The notes under the pieces: model-generated | The model's database searches: none | Told to the model about the DNA's origin: nothing | What the model saw: only the letters and a program-made list of their open reading frames with translations | Assembly (NCBI RefSeq): GCF_031877795.1 | Contig: NC_133948.1 | Span: 9,904,948-9,968,947 of the forward strand | Length of the DNA: 64,000 bases | Source: Strix aluco | Lineage: Eukaryota; Chordata; Aves; Strigiformes; Strigidae | Direction of reading: 5' to 3' | Shown: piece by piece, positions 50,301-59,700 of the stretch | Position numbering within the stretch: position 1 is the stretch's first letter | Layout of the letters: each line of letters starts with the position of its first letter | Made by a program: the position numbers and the translations under genes

Positions 50301-53300
50301 GAAGCAGGGTAGCTTAAATTGCCTTCCAGTGCAGTATTATGCATTGAAACGCACTAAAAATATTTATATGTCTGGTTTCTTTTCATGACTTAGTGGAGGG
50401 AACAGACATTGCACCTGATAGATGGTGATTCCTGAAACTGCTCCATTACAGTTGCCTCTGACTAAGCCCTAAATAAAGCCAAGCTTTTGTTAGGGTGAGT
50501 TCTTTCCTGTGGGATGTGCAGGCTATGAGGGTTGCAGATTGAAAGGGATGGGGAGAACTGAGTGTAAACCTTACCAAATCACCTCTTTATGGGCTCACGC
50601 ATTAGGAAAGTTGCTAGAATGAACAATTACAAGAGTAAAAATGCTCTATTAAAAAAAAAAAGGTAGTAAAAGGACTAAAGCAAAACAAAATCCACCTTGC
50701 ATTTTAAAGGAGATCTATATTTAAAAAAATTGCAGGCTTCGTTTGAAGCCTTAGAAATTCCCATCACTAGTTCATGCCTCTTAGTAGCGGGATTCTGGCA
50801 TTTGTGTGATAAGATGAAGGCTCTAGAATGCGATTTTAATTTGTGAGGAAAGAGCTTTTCATTATTTCTGCTTTGAAACATAGGGTTAATGAGCATATAT
50901 CAAGGCTCTGTAGTTTAGTGCAACTACTACAGTTCATCCAATTTAGAGAGGCAAAAAAGAAATAAAAGGGAAGTGGAATTAGCACAAGGAAATTATACAG
51001 ATGTGTGAGTGACAGCTTCTGAATGCTTAGTGTGAAATTTCTCTTCAAGGTTCATGCAGATCCTCAAGGGATGGAGCATTTTGAAATGATTAGCTCTTCA
51101 CATAGTAAAGCCTTCTTCCTTGCAGTCATGGCAACAACTCAGAAGCTTCTCTCTTTTCCCATCTCCCGTACCTTGGCAACAGGAGTGCCGCAGGTTTTTA
51201 ATCTACTTCTGGTTGGCTCTTCAGTTGCCCAATACAAATTCCGAGTTAAGGTAACTTTTACAAATGTAATGACCCATTTTAACTGATGAGAAAGGAGAGC
51301 TGCAAACTGAGAAATCAGATAGTGACCTGGCTTGGTTTCTTACTCCTCAGGTCTCAGGATGCAGCAAAGAGAGATGAATTTTGCTTGGTTTAGAGCCACC
51401 CTTGCTGGCAAAAAGGAAACTAAAATTGGCTCGGTTAAATCTGCATTTCTCCTAGAACTTTATAGTAAAGAGTCAGGGTTTTCTCTGTTTTGCTTTGGTT
51501 TTCTAAATTGTATATTCCTTTCTTCAGTGTTTTCCTCAGTATCCCTGATTTCACATCAGCCTCTTGTCACTGCTGTGTTTGCATGGTCATTCTTAGTAGC
51601 AGTCTCTCTTTAATCCTGAAATTTGTCTGGGCCTAGTAACTGGTAGAGTGCTGGCATTTCCATGTAGAGTTACCTACTAAGTGTGTTAGCTAAATGGAGA
51701 CTTAAACATAATTATGAAACCATTGGGCTGTTGCCCCATTAAATATACATGTCTGTGAGCCAAGCAAAGCATTTGTGTCATCTTCTGGGATAAGTATTCT
51801 TCTGGATTCCTGTCTCAAACTGTTTATTAAAAAGTTACCACTTGTCTTGGGTGTGAATTTTCAACAGTTGAAAGACAGTTATCTGGCATCTACAAAGTAA
51901 ACAGAAAGCATGGTTGGAGCAGGAGACTCATTTTCAGTGTAAGAAAGATTTTTTTTTTTTTCTTACTGTTTGTCATTTGGAGAGAGAAGGGTCTTTAAGT
52001 TGAAGGACATCATAGAGAGACACTTACATGGTTCCAACTTTACCAAAGAAAAGGAGAATTTCTCAGGGCTGTCTGTCCTGCCACACTCTTTGGACAGAAA
52101 AGCCTTCCACAGTTTTTAAATTTGACTTCTTAGGGCTATCACTGCATCATTCTGAGAAGATATTGCAGTAGATTTAAAAGATAACCTTTTTTTCTGTCGG
52201 TGGCTTTCGGATCAACAGGTTAACAAATCAAGGTGGCATTTTTCCTTGACTTTGTTACATAGAAGTCTAGGTCATAGTCAGCAGATTAAAATAATTTAAA
52301 TCATTTCCTGCTTAATATAAAAGGAATAAAGAGGGATAAGTTAGCTGCTGCTGTTGAGGTCAATTTGAGACAAGAACAGCCAGGAGTAAAAAGAAAGCCT
52401 GGAGCCCATTGTCAATAATGAGGCAACAAGAAACAGGCATTGCTTCCTGGACTTCTGCATTTCCAGGTGCCTTGACCATCCCCTCCTCCTTTAGAAATGG
52501 TGTGAGGCAAGTGGTGTGGAAGGAGTTTCTGAAGAAATAGACAGTTTTGCATTCCAAGACTGTGAGTCTGACATCTTCCACAAGGTCTTACACTCAAATA
52601 ACAAAGTCAGGTTTGTTTATATATATATTTCTCATCAGTCTTTGTAGTTGGAACAAAGACTTCAAAGACTGGCCTTGTTTATATGGTCAATACAGAACGT
52701 AACTTCATTACTGAGGACCTATACCTTCCCCATAAACGTCAAGCCTTTTTCTCCTTCTTGGACAGGATGCTGCTTTAAAAAGTCCCTGAAATGTGCTTGG
52801 CAGTTTGAGATTTGGCAAGAACATTAACTGCTTTGAATAAATCAGATACTCTGAGCCAGATATTCTAGATCAACTGCATGACTGAAACTGGGGTTTATTA
52901 CTGATTGAATGCAAACCTTTTTATTTGTGTCTATTAAAAAGCACCATAAAAGGTAATGGCAATGTTGCTAAGGAACTGTTTACCTGCCAAATGTATCTGT
53001 GTGATGCATGACGTGACCATGGGAACCAATTTGGTGGCAATTAAAAGAAAACCTTGCAGTGAAATGATTATTGCATGTATACTAAATATTTCTGCAGTTG
53101 CATTTGAAAAGCTTGTTTCTGGGAAAAGGTATAATAACTAGAAATCCATATAGAGAGAAGGGTCACCATAGGGCCTGCATAAAAAATACATCACTGGAGT
53201 CAGGTTTTTTGATGTATATTTTACAAATCGTGTTTTGAAAATAAATAGGAAATCTGTATTGGGTTATCAACTTTGTGCAAATTTAAAACAGTGTGGTATG

Positions 53301-56300
53301 TATTCCTAGGGGACTCATTCTTTTGCCTGATTTCATTTTTTGTAAAAAATTAATTAAAGGTTGCCCTATTCCCCCCCGAGAACTTATTAACTATGTCTCT
53401 CTCTCCAAAGAGTGCTTGGTTCTCATGAGATAAAGTGCCTTAGGCTAAAAGCTGCTGATTCCATTTCTGATTCCTAAAGAAATTTTTTTAACTTATTTTT
53501 ATCCTTACTGGCATGTTTCATGAGTGATAACTAATAGCACTACATTCGGATCAAGGCTGTTAGGATGTTATCTTATAAAGGAAGCATACTCTGCACAAAT
53601 GATTCTTCAGGGGTTGAATTTTACTTTAAAGGTTATGTACAAAGATTATTTTCAAGCATATATGTCCAATTCAAAGAAAAATTTTCAAATTTGCTATAAA
53701 CATTTAAACTGTAGGAAAACCTCCTATTGCTTGAAACAGTTTTTATGGAATATATATACTTACGAGTTGCCCTCAGGATGCTACCAAAATACATGTCCTA
53801 GTGGCATTCTACCATAAACCCATTATGGTATCATTACCATTTTATCCCAGTGATGAATTATATAGGAAACATGAGATAATAGCTGGTGTAAGATTATGCT
53901 AGAATTTGTTTATTTTTCCAGTTATGGCCCAGCTGACAACTGTCATCTATAACTGTGTAGAGTAAATAAGAAGGAATCATTATAAAGAATTTATAATGGC
54001 AGGTACAGTTTGTTTGGATAATTGAGAAACATTTCAGTGTCAATAAAGTGGGGTGCAAATGATTGTGTTTCAGATGAGAATATATAGAAAATTGAAGTTC
54101 TGTATGGTTCCAGATGAATACTTGTATGGATCTGCTTTAAAAAGACAGAGATTATCTCATCCTTAAATGATTGTAATTGGGCTTGCCTTATTTTTTTGCT
54201 TTTAAGTCACTTCAGGTTGCATGGCTCAGTCTTGCTCTGTCTCTCTGCAGCTCTGACCAAGAATGATGTCATACCAATGCAAAGTGAATCAGTCAGTGTC
54301 TTTCAGAAAGAGCCTTAAGTCTTGTGTGTGTTCATTTACAGACATTGTGACTCATCGTGGGGCTTTACTTGCAAGCACATACAACAATAAGGATATTTTC
54401 AAGGCCTATAACAACTTGTGATTAGTTATAAGCATTCTTTTGTAAAACTGGAATATATTTATGCACATAATCCACAGTGGGGCTGGAAAACATGTCCAAG
54501 TATAGAAAACAGGCTGTTTCTGTACTTGTATTTGTACATCTGAAATTATTTTGGTATTGCAGAGAAGAGAATCCGTACAATTACAGTGGAAGGATAATTA
54601 GGTAGACAGGTTTTTCAGAAGGTACTGTTTGAATGCCATGGCTCATAAATTCAAATAAATAGCTTTAATTTGCACTGTTAAAACAAATTAGAAGTTGGCA
54701 ATATATTTAGCATCTCTTTTTTTTTGAGGTTTTTGAAAATAACTTGTCTTTTTTACTTTTCCTATGATCCATGACTTGTGAGGTCAGGCCCATTTTTAAT
54801 TCCAAGTGGTAAAGAGGACCAAATGCTTCTCTCCCAGTTACCTTCAATGTGCTCACTTTGAAATAGTGGAGCAGAGAAGTCAGATTCTTTCTTACTCTGG
54901 GAAATTAGTGCTAAGGGGGTGCTAGAAGTACCCCTTTGGAACAGGATTATGATACACTGCTGGAGCTAAGTTACTTGAAAGTCTCTGAGCTTACCTGCTT
55001 TCACCATCATTATGTGTACTGGGAGCTCACATTAGAAGGTCTGGGTTTAATTTATTTGACGCAGTGTGTGTCTAAAAGAGCATATATTATACTTTTTTTT
55101 TTCCTCTAATCAGAGACTCATTCCTCTTCAAGTCCTGCATGATTGTTTCTTTGTAAGGCACAAATGAAAAGTGGTTCTTGTAAACAGTGTAATGACCAAT
55201 TTGATTGTCTAAAGGTATTCCTTAATTAAAACTTCGTTTGTCTTTCAGACACCCCGAACATGTGAAAACTTTATCAAATTGTGCAAGAAGAACTATTATG
55301 ATGGAACAATTTTTCACAGATCAATTCGTAATTTTGTGGTGAGTACTGAACAAATACTGCGTAATGCACAGTATGTGATGTCCTCAAAATATTTATTTAG
55401 CTTAATTCAGTTTTAGTTTCTTCCATGCATGACAACTTACAATATATTAAATATACCATCAGAATTAGGATTGTTCTAACTTACTAGTCTTACTAACAAC
55501 TGTCTCTGACTACTAGTGTCACTTGGAGCATCAGTGCATTTAGTAGTGCTTTCACTAGCATTCCAGACAAGCCTTTGAGAGTCATTGCCTTAGCGCATAG
55601 CACTTGTTATCTTCCCCAAGCTGTGGGTGGGTGGTTAATGAACAGGAGAGAGAGATGGGGAGGGATGGAGGGGGAAAGGGAGAGAGAGAAATGCTAATTT
55701 GGTAAGTAATGCTGTGGCCAGTTGAAATCCCACTCAGATGAAACTTTAGAAAGCAGCTGAATTTCTGTTTCAGGTTGTGGTACTTGAATACTGTCAGATC
55801 ATCCTTTCCTGTGTGTGCTCCAGGACTAGGTGCCCAGGCTTTCTTTGTGAAGGAGTTAAAGAGTGCCTAGTGAACCAGAAAGTTGACTTTTGTAGTCAAA
55901 GCTCTTTATTTACATAGGTCTGGTCCAGGCAGCTTGGGATATTGTAGCTGTCCTGTTACTTCCTTTCAGAAGAATTAATAACCTGATCCTGAAGGCAGAG
56001 CACATCTTTCAGGGGACATCACTGAATGTTACATTCTGTCCTGTCATCCTTAAAAAAAAGCTTTTTTTTATTTTGACAGTACTGAATATCTCAGTTCATA
56101 GTTAAACTCACAATTAAAATTGTGCTTGTGTGCTATTAGTCTAAAACTAGTCATGTCACGCTCCATCTACTGGCATTAGAATATAGAATATTATTTCTGT
56201 AGATCTTGCATGTATATACAGCGATTAATTTTGTGGCTGAAAGATTGGTTTCACATGAGGATTTTCTCTACTGCAGATAATGAGGGGGTTACTGGGAAAT

Positions 56301-56774
56301 TCAGATTCAGATACAGAAAATATTCCGTATTCCCTCATTTCTTGCCTTCCCATCATGTGGAGAATTGGTAGCAAAATGTAGAGCCTTTTCAGTTTCAGAA
56401 GCAATGCATCATCAGTTAAAAAGCAGGTTATGACTCAGCACATAATAGAAAGGATGATTTGGTTAACCCATTTGAGACTGTTTATTTTCCCTATTTACCC
56501 ACAAGAGACCTATTATTTTTATAAAACTGTCATTCTGCCCTCAGATAAGTAATGTAGGAGCTGACAGCCAGCTGATAAAAGCAGCTCCAAATAAGTGGTA
56601 ATGGTTTCCTTGTTGCTAACTTGTCAACATGACACAATATAGAAGGAAGAAAATTGAGCAGAATTGGCTTTTATGGCTTGTATTTAATGTCTTTCACACA
56701 GATATGTACGTAACCTATTGATTTAATTTTAATTCTGCAGATCCAAGGAGGTGATCCAACCGGAACAGGAACAG
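11417..56774 (+). CDS. PPIL2: PPIL2 (U-box cyclophilin, CYP60 family), N-terminal ~341 residues, partial at 3' end
   Basis: PPIL2 is a nuclear, spliceosome-associated cyclophilin-like protein with an N-terminal U-box (ubiquitin-ligase type) and a peptidyl-prolyl isomerase domain. Exons are 11417-11448, 11556-11605, 12160-12205, 13114-13176, 13339-13390, 27204-27255, 29483-29574, 31312-31401, 38031-38106, 39537-39697, 41256-41331, 42541-42647, 55249-55338 and 56741-56774. They total 1021 nt in one frame with GT-AG junctions. The U-box spans about residues 35-108, including CTPDGTVFDIVSIVPWIKKY and HCPVLFTVF. The cyclophilin domain starts near residue 280 (GYVRLHTNKGDLNLELHCD). It contains FHRSIRNFVIQGGDPTGTGT, with Arg323, Phe328 and Gln331 at the positions of CypA R55, F60 and Q63. 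The family is about 520 residues, so ~180 remain beyond the window. The start ATG is in a perfect GCCGCCATGG context. Confidence 0.97.
11556..11605 (+). CDS. PPIL2: PPIL2 exon 2
   Basis: This is a 50-nt exon after the acceptor TCTCGGCAG, with donor GTAAAG. It encodes (M)YITCAEYTQFYGGKKA. Intron 1 is only 107 nt and very G-rich. Confidence 0.94.
12071..12109. repeat. 10-bp tandem repeat, ~4 units
   Basis: The units are GTTACCCATG, GTTACCTATG and GTTACCTTTG, followed by a one-base-short GTACCTAGG. The array lies 50-90 nt upstream of the exon 3 acceptor, close to the usual branch-point zone. Confidence 0.85.
12160..12205 (+). CDS. PPIL2: PPIL2 exon 3
   Basis: This is a 46-nt exon after the acceptor CATAAACAG, with donor GTAAGA. 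It encodes DLPRTNFRRLSFDHCS, entering the U-box. A 10-bp tandem repeat sits about 50 nt upstream of its acceptor. Confidence 0.94.
13114..13176 (+). CDS. PPIL2: PPIL2 exon 4
   Basis: This is a 63-nt exon after the acceptor TTTTTTCTAG, with donor GTAAGT. It encodes LSLQPFEYPVCTPDGTVFDI, the first half of the U-box. Confidence 0.95.
13339..13390 (+). CDS. PPIL2: PPIL2 exon 5
   Basis: This is a 52-nt exon after a long T tract and CAG, with donor GTAAGT. It encodes (V)SIVPWIKKYGTNPITGE, with the U-box hydrophobic and basic helix. If intron 5 were retained the frame would stay open for 37 further codons to a TGA at 13501-13503. No supporting poly(A) signal is seen nearby. Confidence 0.95.
13391..27203 (+). 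other. PPIL2: PPIL2 intron 5 (13.8 kb)
   Basis: This intron splits the U-box between GE and KLDAKS. It is AT-rich with many short frames that overlap on both strands and resemble nothing I know. A somewhat more GC-rich segment lies near 26150-26700. No exon with PPIL2-like sequence, RNA gene or recognisable transposon was found. A MIR-like 3' segment near 18507-18545 is too weak to call. Confidence 0.8.
27204..27255 (+). CDS. PPIL2: PPIL2 exon 6
   Basis: This is a 52-nt exon after the acceptor TTTTCTTTAG, with donor GTAAGT. It encodes KLDAKSLIKLNFAKNSE. It resumes the U-box after a 13.8 kb intron. Confidence 0.95.
29483..29574 (+). CDS. PPIL2: PPIL2 exon 7
   Basis: This is a 92-nt exon after the acceptor CTCCATCAG, with donor GTGGGT. 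It encodes GKYHCPVLFTVFTNNSHIVA then IKTTGNVFAYE, the end of the U-box. Confidence 0.95.
29625..29735 (-). mobile_element. ancient MIR/L3-like interspersed repeat fragment
   Basis: The sequence reads AACAAAGTGCTTTAGAAAG, then ATGTTTTACAGCCAGGGAAAT, then GAAATGAACTGACTTCACAG. This follows the order of the old repeats whose antisense contains TTTTACAGATGAGGAAACTG and GTGACTTGCCCAAGGTCACA. The match is diverged. MIR and an L3-type LINE 3' end are both possible. Boundaries are approximate. Confidence 0.5.
30285..30323. repeat. perfect 14-bp inverted repeat (hairpin, 11-nt loop)
   Basis: The arm ACAGTTCAACTACA (30285-30298) is exactly complementary to TGTAGTTGAACTGT (30310-30323). It lies in PPIL2 intron 7. 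No flanking homology extends the stem. Confidence 0.9.
31312..31401 (+). CDS. PPIL2: PPIL2 exon 8
   Basis: This is a 90-nt phase-0 symmetric exon after the acceptor GGCTGTTAG, with donor GTAAAC. It encodes AVEQLNIKPKSYKDLLTDEP then FTRQDIVTLQ in the linker region. Confidence 0.95.
31402..38030 (+). other. PPIL2: PPIL2 intron 8 (6.6 kb)
   Basis: This is AT-rich intronic sequence. Its short frames overlap on opposite strands and are not recognisable. No gene, RNA or transposon is supported. Confidence 0.8.
38031..38106 (+). CDS. PPIL2: PPIL2 exon 9
   Basis: This is a 76-nt exon after the acceptor TTATTTTCAG, with donor GTAAGG. It encodes DPTNLDKFNVSNFFHVKNNI then KVIDP. Confidence 0.95.
39537..39697 (+). 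CDS. PPIL2: PPIL2 exon 10
   Basis: This is a 161-nt exon after the acceptor CTTATCTAG, with donor GTAAGT. It encodes EEKAKLDPSYYLKNTNTETR then ETLLELYKEFKGDDILAATM and KAPEKKKVDKLNA, a charged and probably partly helical linker. Confidence 0.95.
41256..41331 (+). CDS. PPIL2: PPIL2 exon 11
   Basis: This is a 76-nt exon after the acceptor GCAAACAG, with a weak donor GTACCA. It encodes AHYSTGAVSASFTSTAMVPE then TTHEA, the Ser/Thr-rich stretch just before the cyclophilin domain. Confidence 0.95.
42541..42647 (+). CDS. PPIL2: PPIL2 exon 12
   Basis: This is a 107-nt exon after the acceptor TTGATACAG, with a weak donor GTACTG in front of a 12.6 kb intron. It encodes AAIEEDVVRYKYVKKKGYVR then LHTNKGDLNLELHCDM, starting the cyclophilin fold. 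Confidence 0.95.
42984..43088 (-). mobile_element. MIR-type SINE fragment, antisense
   Basis: The order GAGCACAGAGAAGAGGG, ACCTGAGGTTACACAGCAGG, TTACTGGCAGAACCAGGA follows the antisense MIR layout. That layout is ...GGCACAGAGAGG...CAAGGTCACACAGC...AGTGGCAGAGCTGGGA. Divergence is high, as expected for an element that stopped moving before the amniote radiation. Ends are approximate. Confidence 0.75.
45770..45890. repeat. pyrimidine-rich low-complexity tract with a direct repeat
   Basis: Nearly all bases are C or T on the + strand. It includes two copies of TTCTTTCCCCTGTT about 26 bp apart. Frames across it (serine, phenylalanine and proline rich) are compositional artefacts. Confidence 0.7.
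46545..46572. repeat. perfect 12-bp inverted repeat (hairpin, GTAA loop)
   Basis: TACTTGCCAGAA (46545-46556) is exactly complementary to TTCTGGCAAGTA (46561-46572) with a four-base GTAA loop. It lies in PPIL2 intron 12. Confidence 0.92.
46908..47050 (+). mobile_element. MIR-type SINE fragment, sense
   Basis: GCAGTGTGATGTAATGGATA followed by GAGTGGAGAACTAGGAGC, CTTTGCCACGGACTTACTGC and ATGATGTGGCTATATCATTT mirrors MIR. MIR has a tRNA-derived head with AGTGTAGTGGTTAAGAGC, and a core with CTGCCACTTACTAGCTGTGTGACC. This is the more complete of the two MIR copies. Ends are approximate. Confidence 0.75.
47319..47360. repeat. (AT)21 microsatellite
   Basis: This is an uninterrupted AT dinucleotide tract of 42 bases in PPIL2 intron 12. 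A 135-codon frame reading a Tyr-Ile repeat across it is an artefact. Confidence 0.97.
48563..48596. repeat. GC-rich 10-bp inverted repeat (14-nt loop)
   Basis: GGGCAGTGGG (48563-48572) pairs exactly with CCCACTGCCC (48587-48596). It lies in a locally GC-rich patch of intron 12. Confidence 0.8.
55249..55338 (+). CDS. PPIL2: PPIL2 exon 13
   Basis: This is a 90-nt phase-0 symmetric exon after the acceptor GTCTTTCAG, with donor GTGAGT. It encodes TPRTCENFIKLCKKNYYDGT then IFHRSIRNFV. It carries the FHR arginine (CypA R55 equivalent) and the Phe equivalent to CypA F60. Confidence 0.96.
55339..56740 (+). other. PPIL2: PPIL2 intron 13
   Basis: This 1.4 kb intron contains a polypurine tract with a G-quadruplex motif (55657-55680) and a 16-bp A7GCT7 palindrome near 56053. 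I see nothing else in it. Confidence 0.8.
56741..56774 (+). CDS. PPIL2: PPIL2 exon 14 (last exon in window)
   Basis: This is a 34-nt exon after the acceptor ATTCTGCAG, with donor GTAAGG. It encodes IQGGDPTGTGT plus one base, including the active-site Gln. The expected continuation (GGESYWGKPF in the family) is not found before 64000. Confidence 0.95.
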
Positions 56775-59700
56775 GTAAGGTTGAGTTTGAATCAAGTAAA
56801 CTGTTTTCACTTCATGTACTGTGTTGTTACATTCATTTTCAGACACCTTGTAGATTAAAATTCTCTAAATGATGATATGTGGTATATTGTGAGTATTTCT
56901 ACTTTAAAGCAGCGGGTTTAATTGCTGTATTTTTATAACCATTTTAACTATGCTCAAAATTTCATCCGATATATTCTCAGTCTAAAACTTGGGCACTCTT
57001 CCATGCAGAATTCTTGTTGGGTCTTTGATTCCTTTTTCTTTCAGAAAATAAATAAATGAAAATTATAATGGTTTTACAGCTGGCCTTCCAGGGCACAGAA
57101 CAAAGGAAGAAACACATTCATGCAAAGTTGCTTTCAAATTCAGCGTTAATGAAATACTTGAGACCTGCCTCAGAATTGGTGAATGGCCAGATACCATCTG
57201 TTCTCCCAGCTAGTTGCCTTGTAAAGCTCAAGCTGCTCTTTTTCTAACTTTTAGGGATCAGTGTTACTAAATTCTTCTGCCTGTTCTTTCTCCCTTAGTT
57301 GGAGATCTGCATAAAAGTCATATCAGAAATGGTCAGGAGATGTAGCAGCTGAAGGGTCCTCAGAGCATTGCCCACCACAGTAGATATGTCATGTAACGTG
57401 TCTAGTTGCTGCTGTAAATTTGCTCATTTTCCACTTTCACCTTTAATCTACCCACTTGTAGATGTCACCAGCCTCTGCAGCTCCTTCCCTGGTCCTGGGG
57501 GGTTCTGTGCATTTTTGTTCTAGTTCATACATGTGTCACTTGTATATGCAACCTATATTATTCTGTGTGTCCTCACAGGTCATCCAAAAAAGATGTCTTT
57601 GTAGTTGTTAAATACTTCAGCTCTATTTACTTTGTAAATAATTTTAGTGTGGGTTGCCCAAGAGCTTTTCTTCTGTTGCATGCAATAATCAACAGTCGCA
57701 TACTCTAAGATTGGAGACTAGTTAAAGGTTCTGTGTTTTGCTGGCAAAAGCCCATTAACAAGATTTGTTGCCATATATGCTTGGACTGTCAAAAGAAATG
57801 TGATTTGATTTTGTTATAAGGAAAGTTTCAGTTCAAGTCCCAAAAGACATAATTAGGAACATCTTTTAAAATGAGAAATTAAAGAGGTGTCAGGAGATGG
57901 GAGAAATTTAATGGGTTGACTCAGACACCTTTCACCCTTGTAGGGTGGAGTTCAGATCCTGCTGTGGAATGAAAATTAACTTGCTGGTGTCATTTTTGTC
58001 TCTATTTGTGCAAATGGTAGAAGTATTGTGAGACAGCACAATTAACAGTTGGCAGAGGACTGGCAGTGCAGCTGCGTTGAAGGTCAAGACTCAGCTCTAC
58101 TGGCAAAGCAAGTAGGAAGTAAAATGCAAATAAGCCCATAGGAGAAAAAAACCTCCTATGTATATTCTTTTATTTAAAAAAAAGAGTGTAATGACCTCTA
58201 GTCTTTTCCATCTTGTTTTTCTCCTTGTCATTCTTAATTAAATATGAATATATTGCAGGCGAGATGTCTCGCAAACATCTGTCAAGACTATTAAAGTTCT
58301 AATGAAACGGACAGTGTACACTCAAATAGATACGAGTGTTGCAGATTTTTAGAGAGTATTTGCAGTTATTATAGAGTCCAAATGATGGTCTTTTTTGCAA
58401 CTGAATGGTTTTTATTTTTTGAAGACAACTGAATTATAGATAACCTGACTTAATCACTGATTGAATATGATAATATCACAAGAAAGTGTTGTAAATTGTC
58501 ATTTCTACTTGATTTCTCTTGAACTGTCATGCCTGTGTGTTTAATACTTACTTAAATGAAGCTGCTTAGACAGTTCACGGAGTGCAAGTAGTCTGTCAGG
58601 ATTTGTTCCTGACTACCTGGGAACTTGAATGTGAGGCAGAAATTTCACTTGCGTATGTCGAGCCACTGTCTGTCTGGCTTTGTTCTCTCCACAGCAGTGT
58701 GGCCAGAGGAGGGTATGGCTTGGCAGCAGTGTAAGAACATGGCAAATGTACTGATGTTCTTCTAGGCTCCTGTGGTGTAAAAATTCTGGTTTGCACGTTA
58801 TTAATGTGATCGATCACAAGCATTCATGTTAGGAAAGCTTTGGAGTAAAGCACTGGGATTCAGTACTTTGGACCTTTTTTTACCTGGGTCTTGTATGTTA
58901 GTTGCAGTATAAATTCCTTTTTTTATTTCTTCTGGCAGCTGGAAGGAATTTCAGTATTTCTTTGACTCACTGCTTTTTAGAAAAAAAATTAAAAGATGCA
59001 TCTTTGAAAGTTGAAAAGTCTGTAAGATTTAATGGTTTTTAGAGGTTTACTGGAGGAGTAAATAACTTGACTTCTGTAATATCAGAGAAGCATATGAGAG
59101 TAGGACAGGGCTTTCTTCCCAGATATCTCAGCTGGCAATAGAGAATACTGTTTGGAGGTTACCTTTTAAATGCCAATATTTTAAACTGACAGAATTGTTT
59201 CTGTTACAGCCTTTTGTAAGAAGATTTCCAAAAAAAAGAGCATCCTTTGTTTCCCCTTCCACACAGAACCTTCTGCTTTAACTAAAATTTTCTGGCTAAG
59301 AGGTTTTGGATGGTTTTTTGTTTGTTTGTTTAAAAAAACCCCCACCTTTTCCAAACTGGTATGTGGAAGGTGCATTAAGCCTGTATATATTTTTGTTATA
59401 TTTAATTAATTATTCCTGTTCATCAGCTCAGGAACTAGAACAGACTTGTTCAAAAATCTTTCCACCATTTGGTTTCTGTCATCTGACATTCATCCCATGT
59501 TCGGCAACAGGTGTCAGGTTTATGGTTGCAACACCCAAATACTTAGATGATCACCCACTCCATTGCTAACTAAGCCCAGGACAGTTTGGCTTCTGGGTGG
59601 ATTTGGACACATTCAGTACAACATGACTTAAAGTTACATGTCATACGTATGTAGACTGCAGCTGTGCTCTCGGCTCACCTAGATAAGTGTGCTTGTGTTT

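Larger units (their letters stand above)
42648..55248 (+). other. PPIL2: PPIL2 intron 12 (12.6 kb)
   Basis: This intron holds two MIR-type SINE fragments, the (AT)21 microsatellite, a perfect 12-bp hairpin (46545-46572), a pyrimidine-rich tract (about 45770-45890) and a GC-rich patch near 48550-49020 with a 10-bp stem. No exon or RNA gene is recognised. Confidence 0.8.

Noticed and set aside
58137..58160. 8-bp inverted repeat CATAGGAG / CTCCTATG
   Set aside because: The stem is short enough to occur many times by chance.
58805..58818. 14-bp perfect palindrome TGTGATCGATCACA
   Set aside because: It has no loop, and such palindromes are expected several times by chance in 64 kb. No context suggests a binding site in a vertebrate intron.
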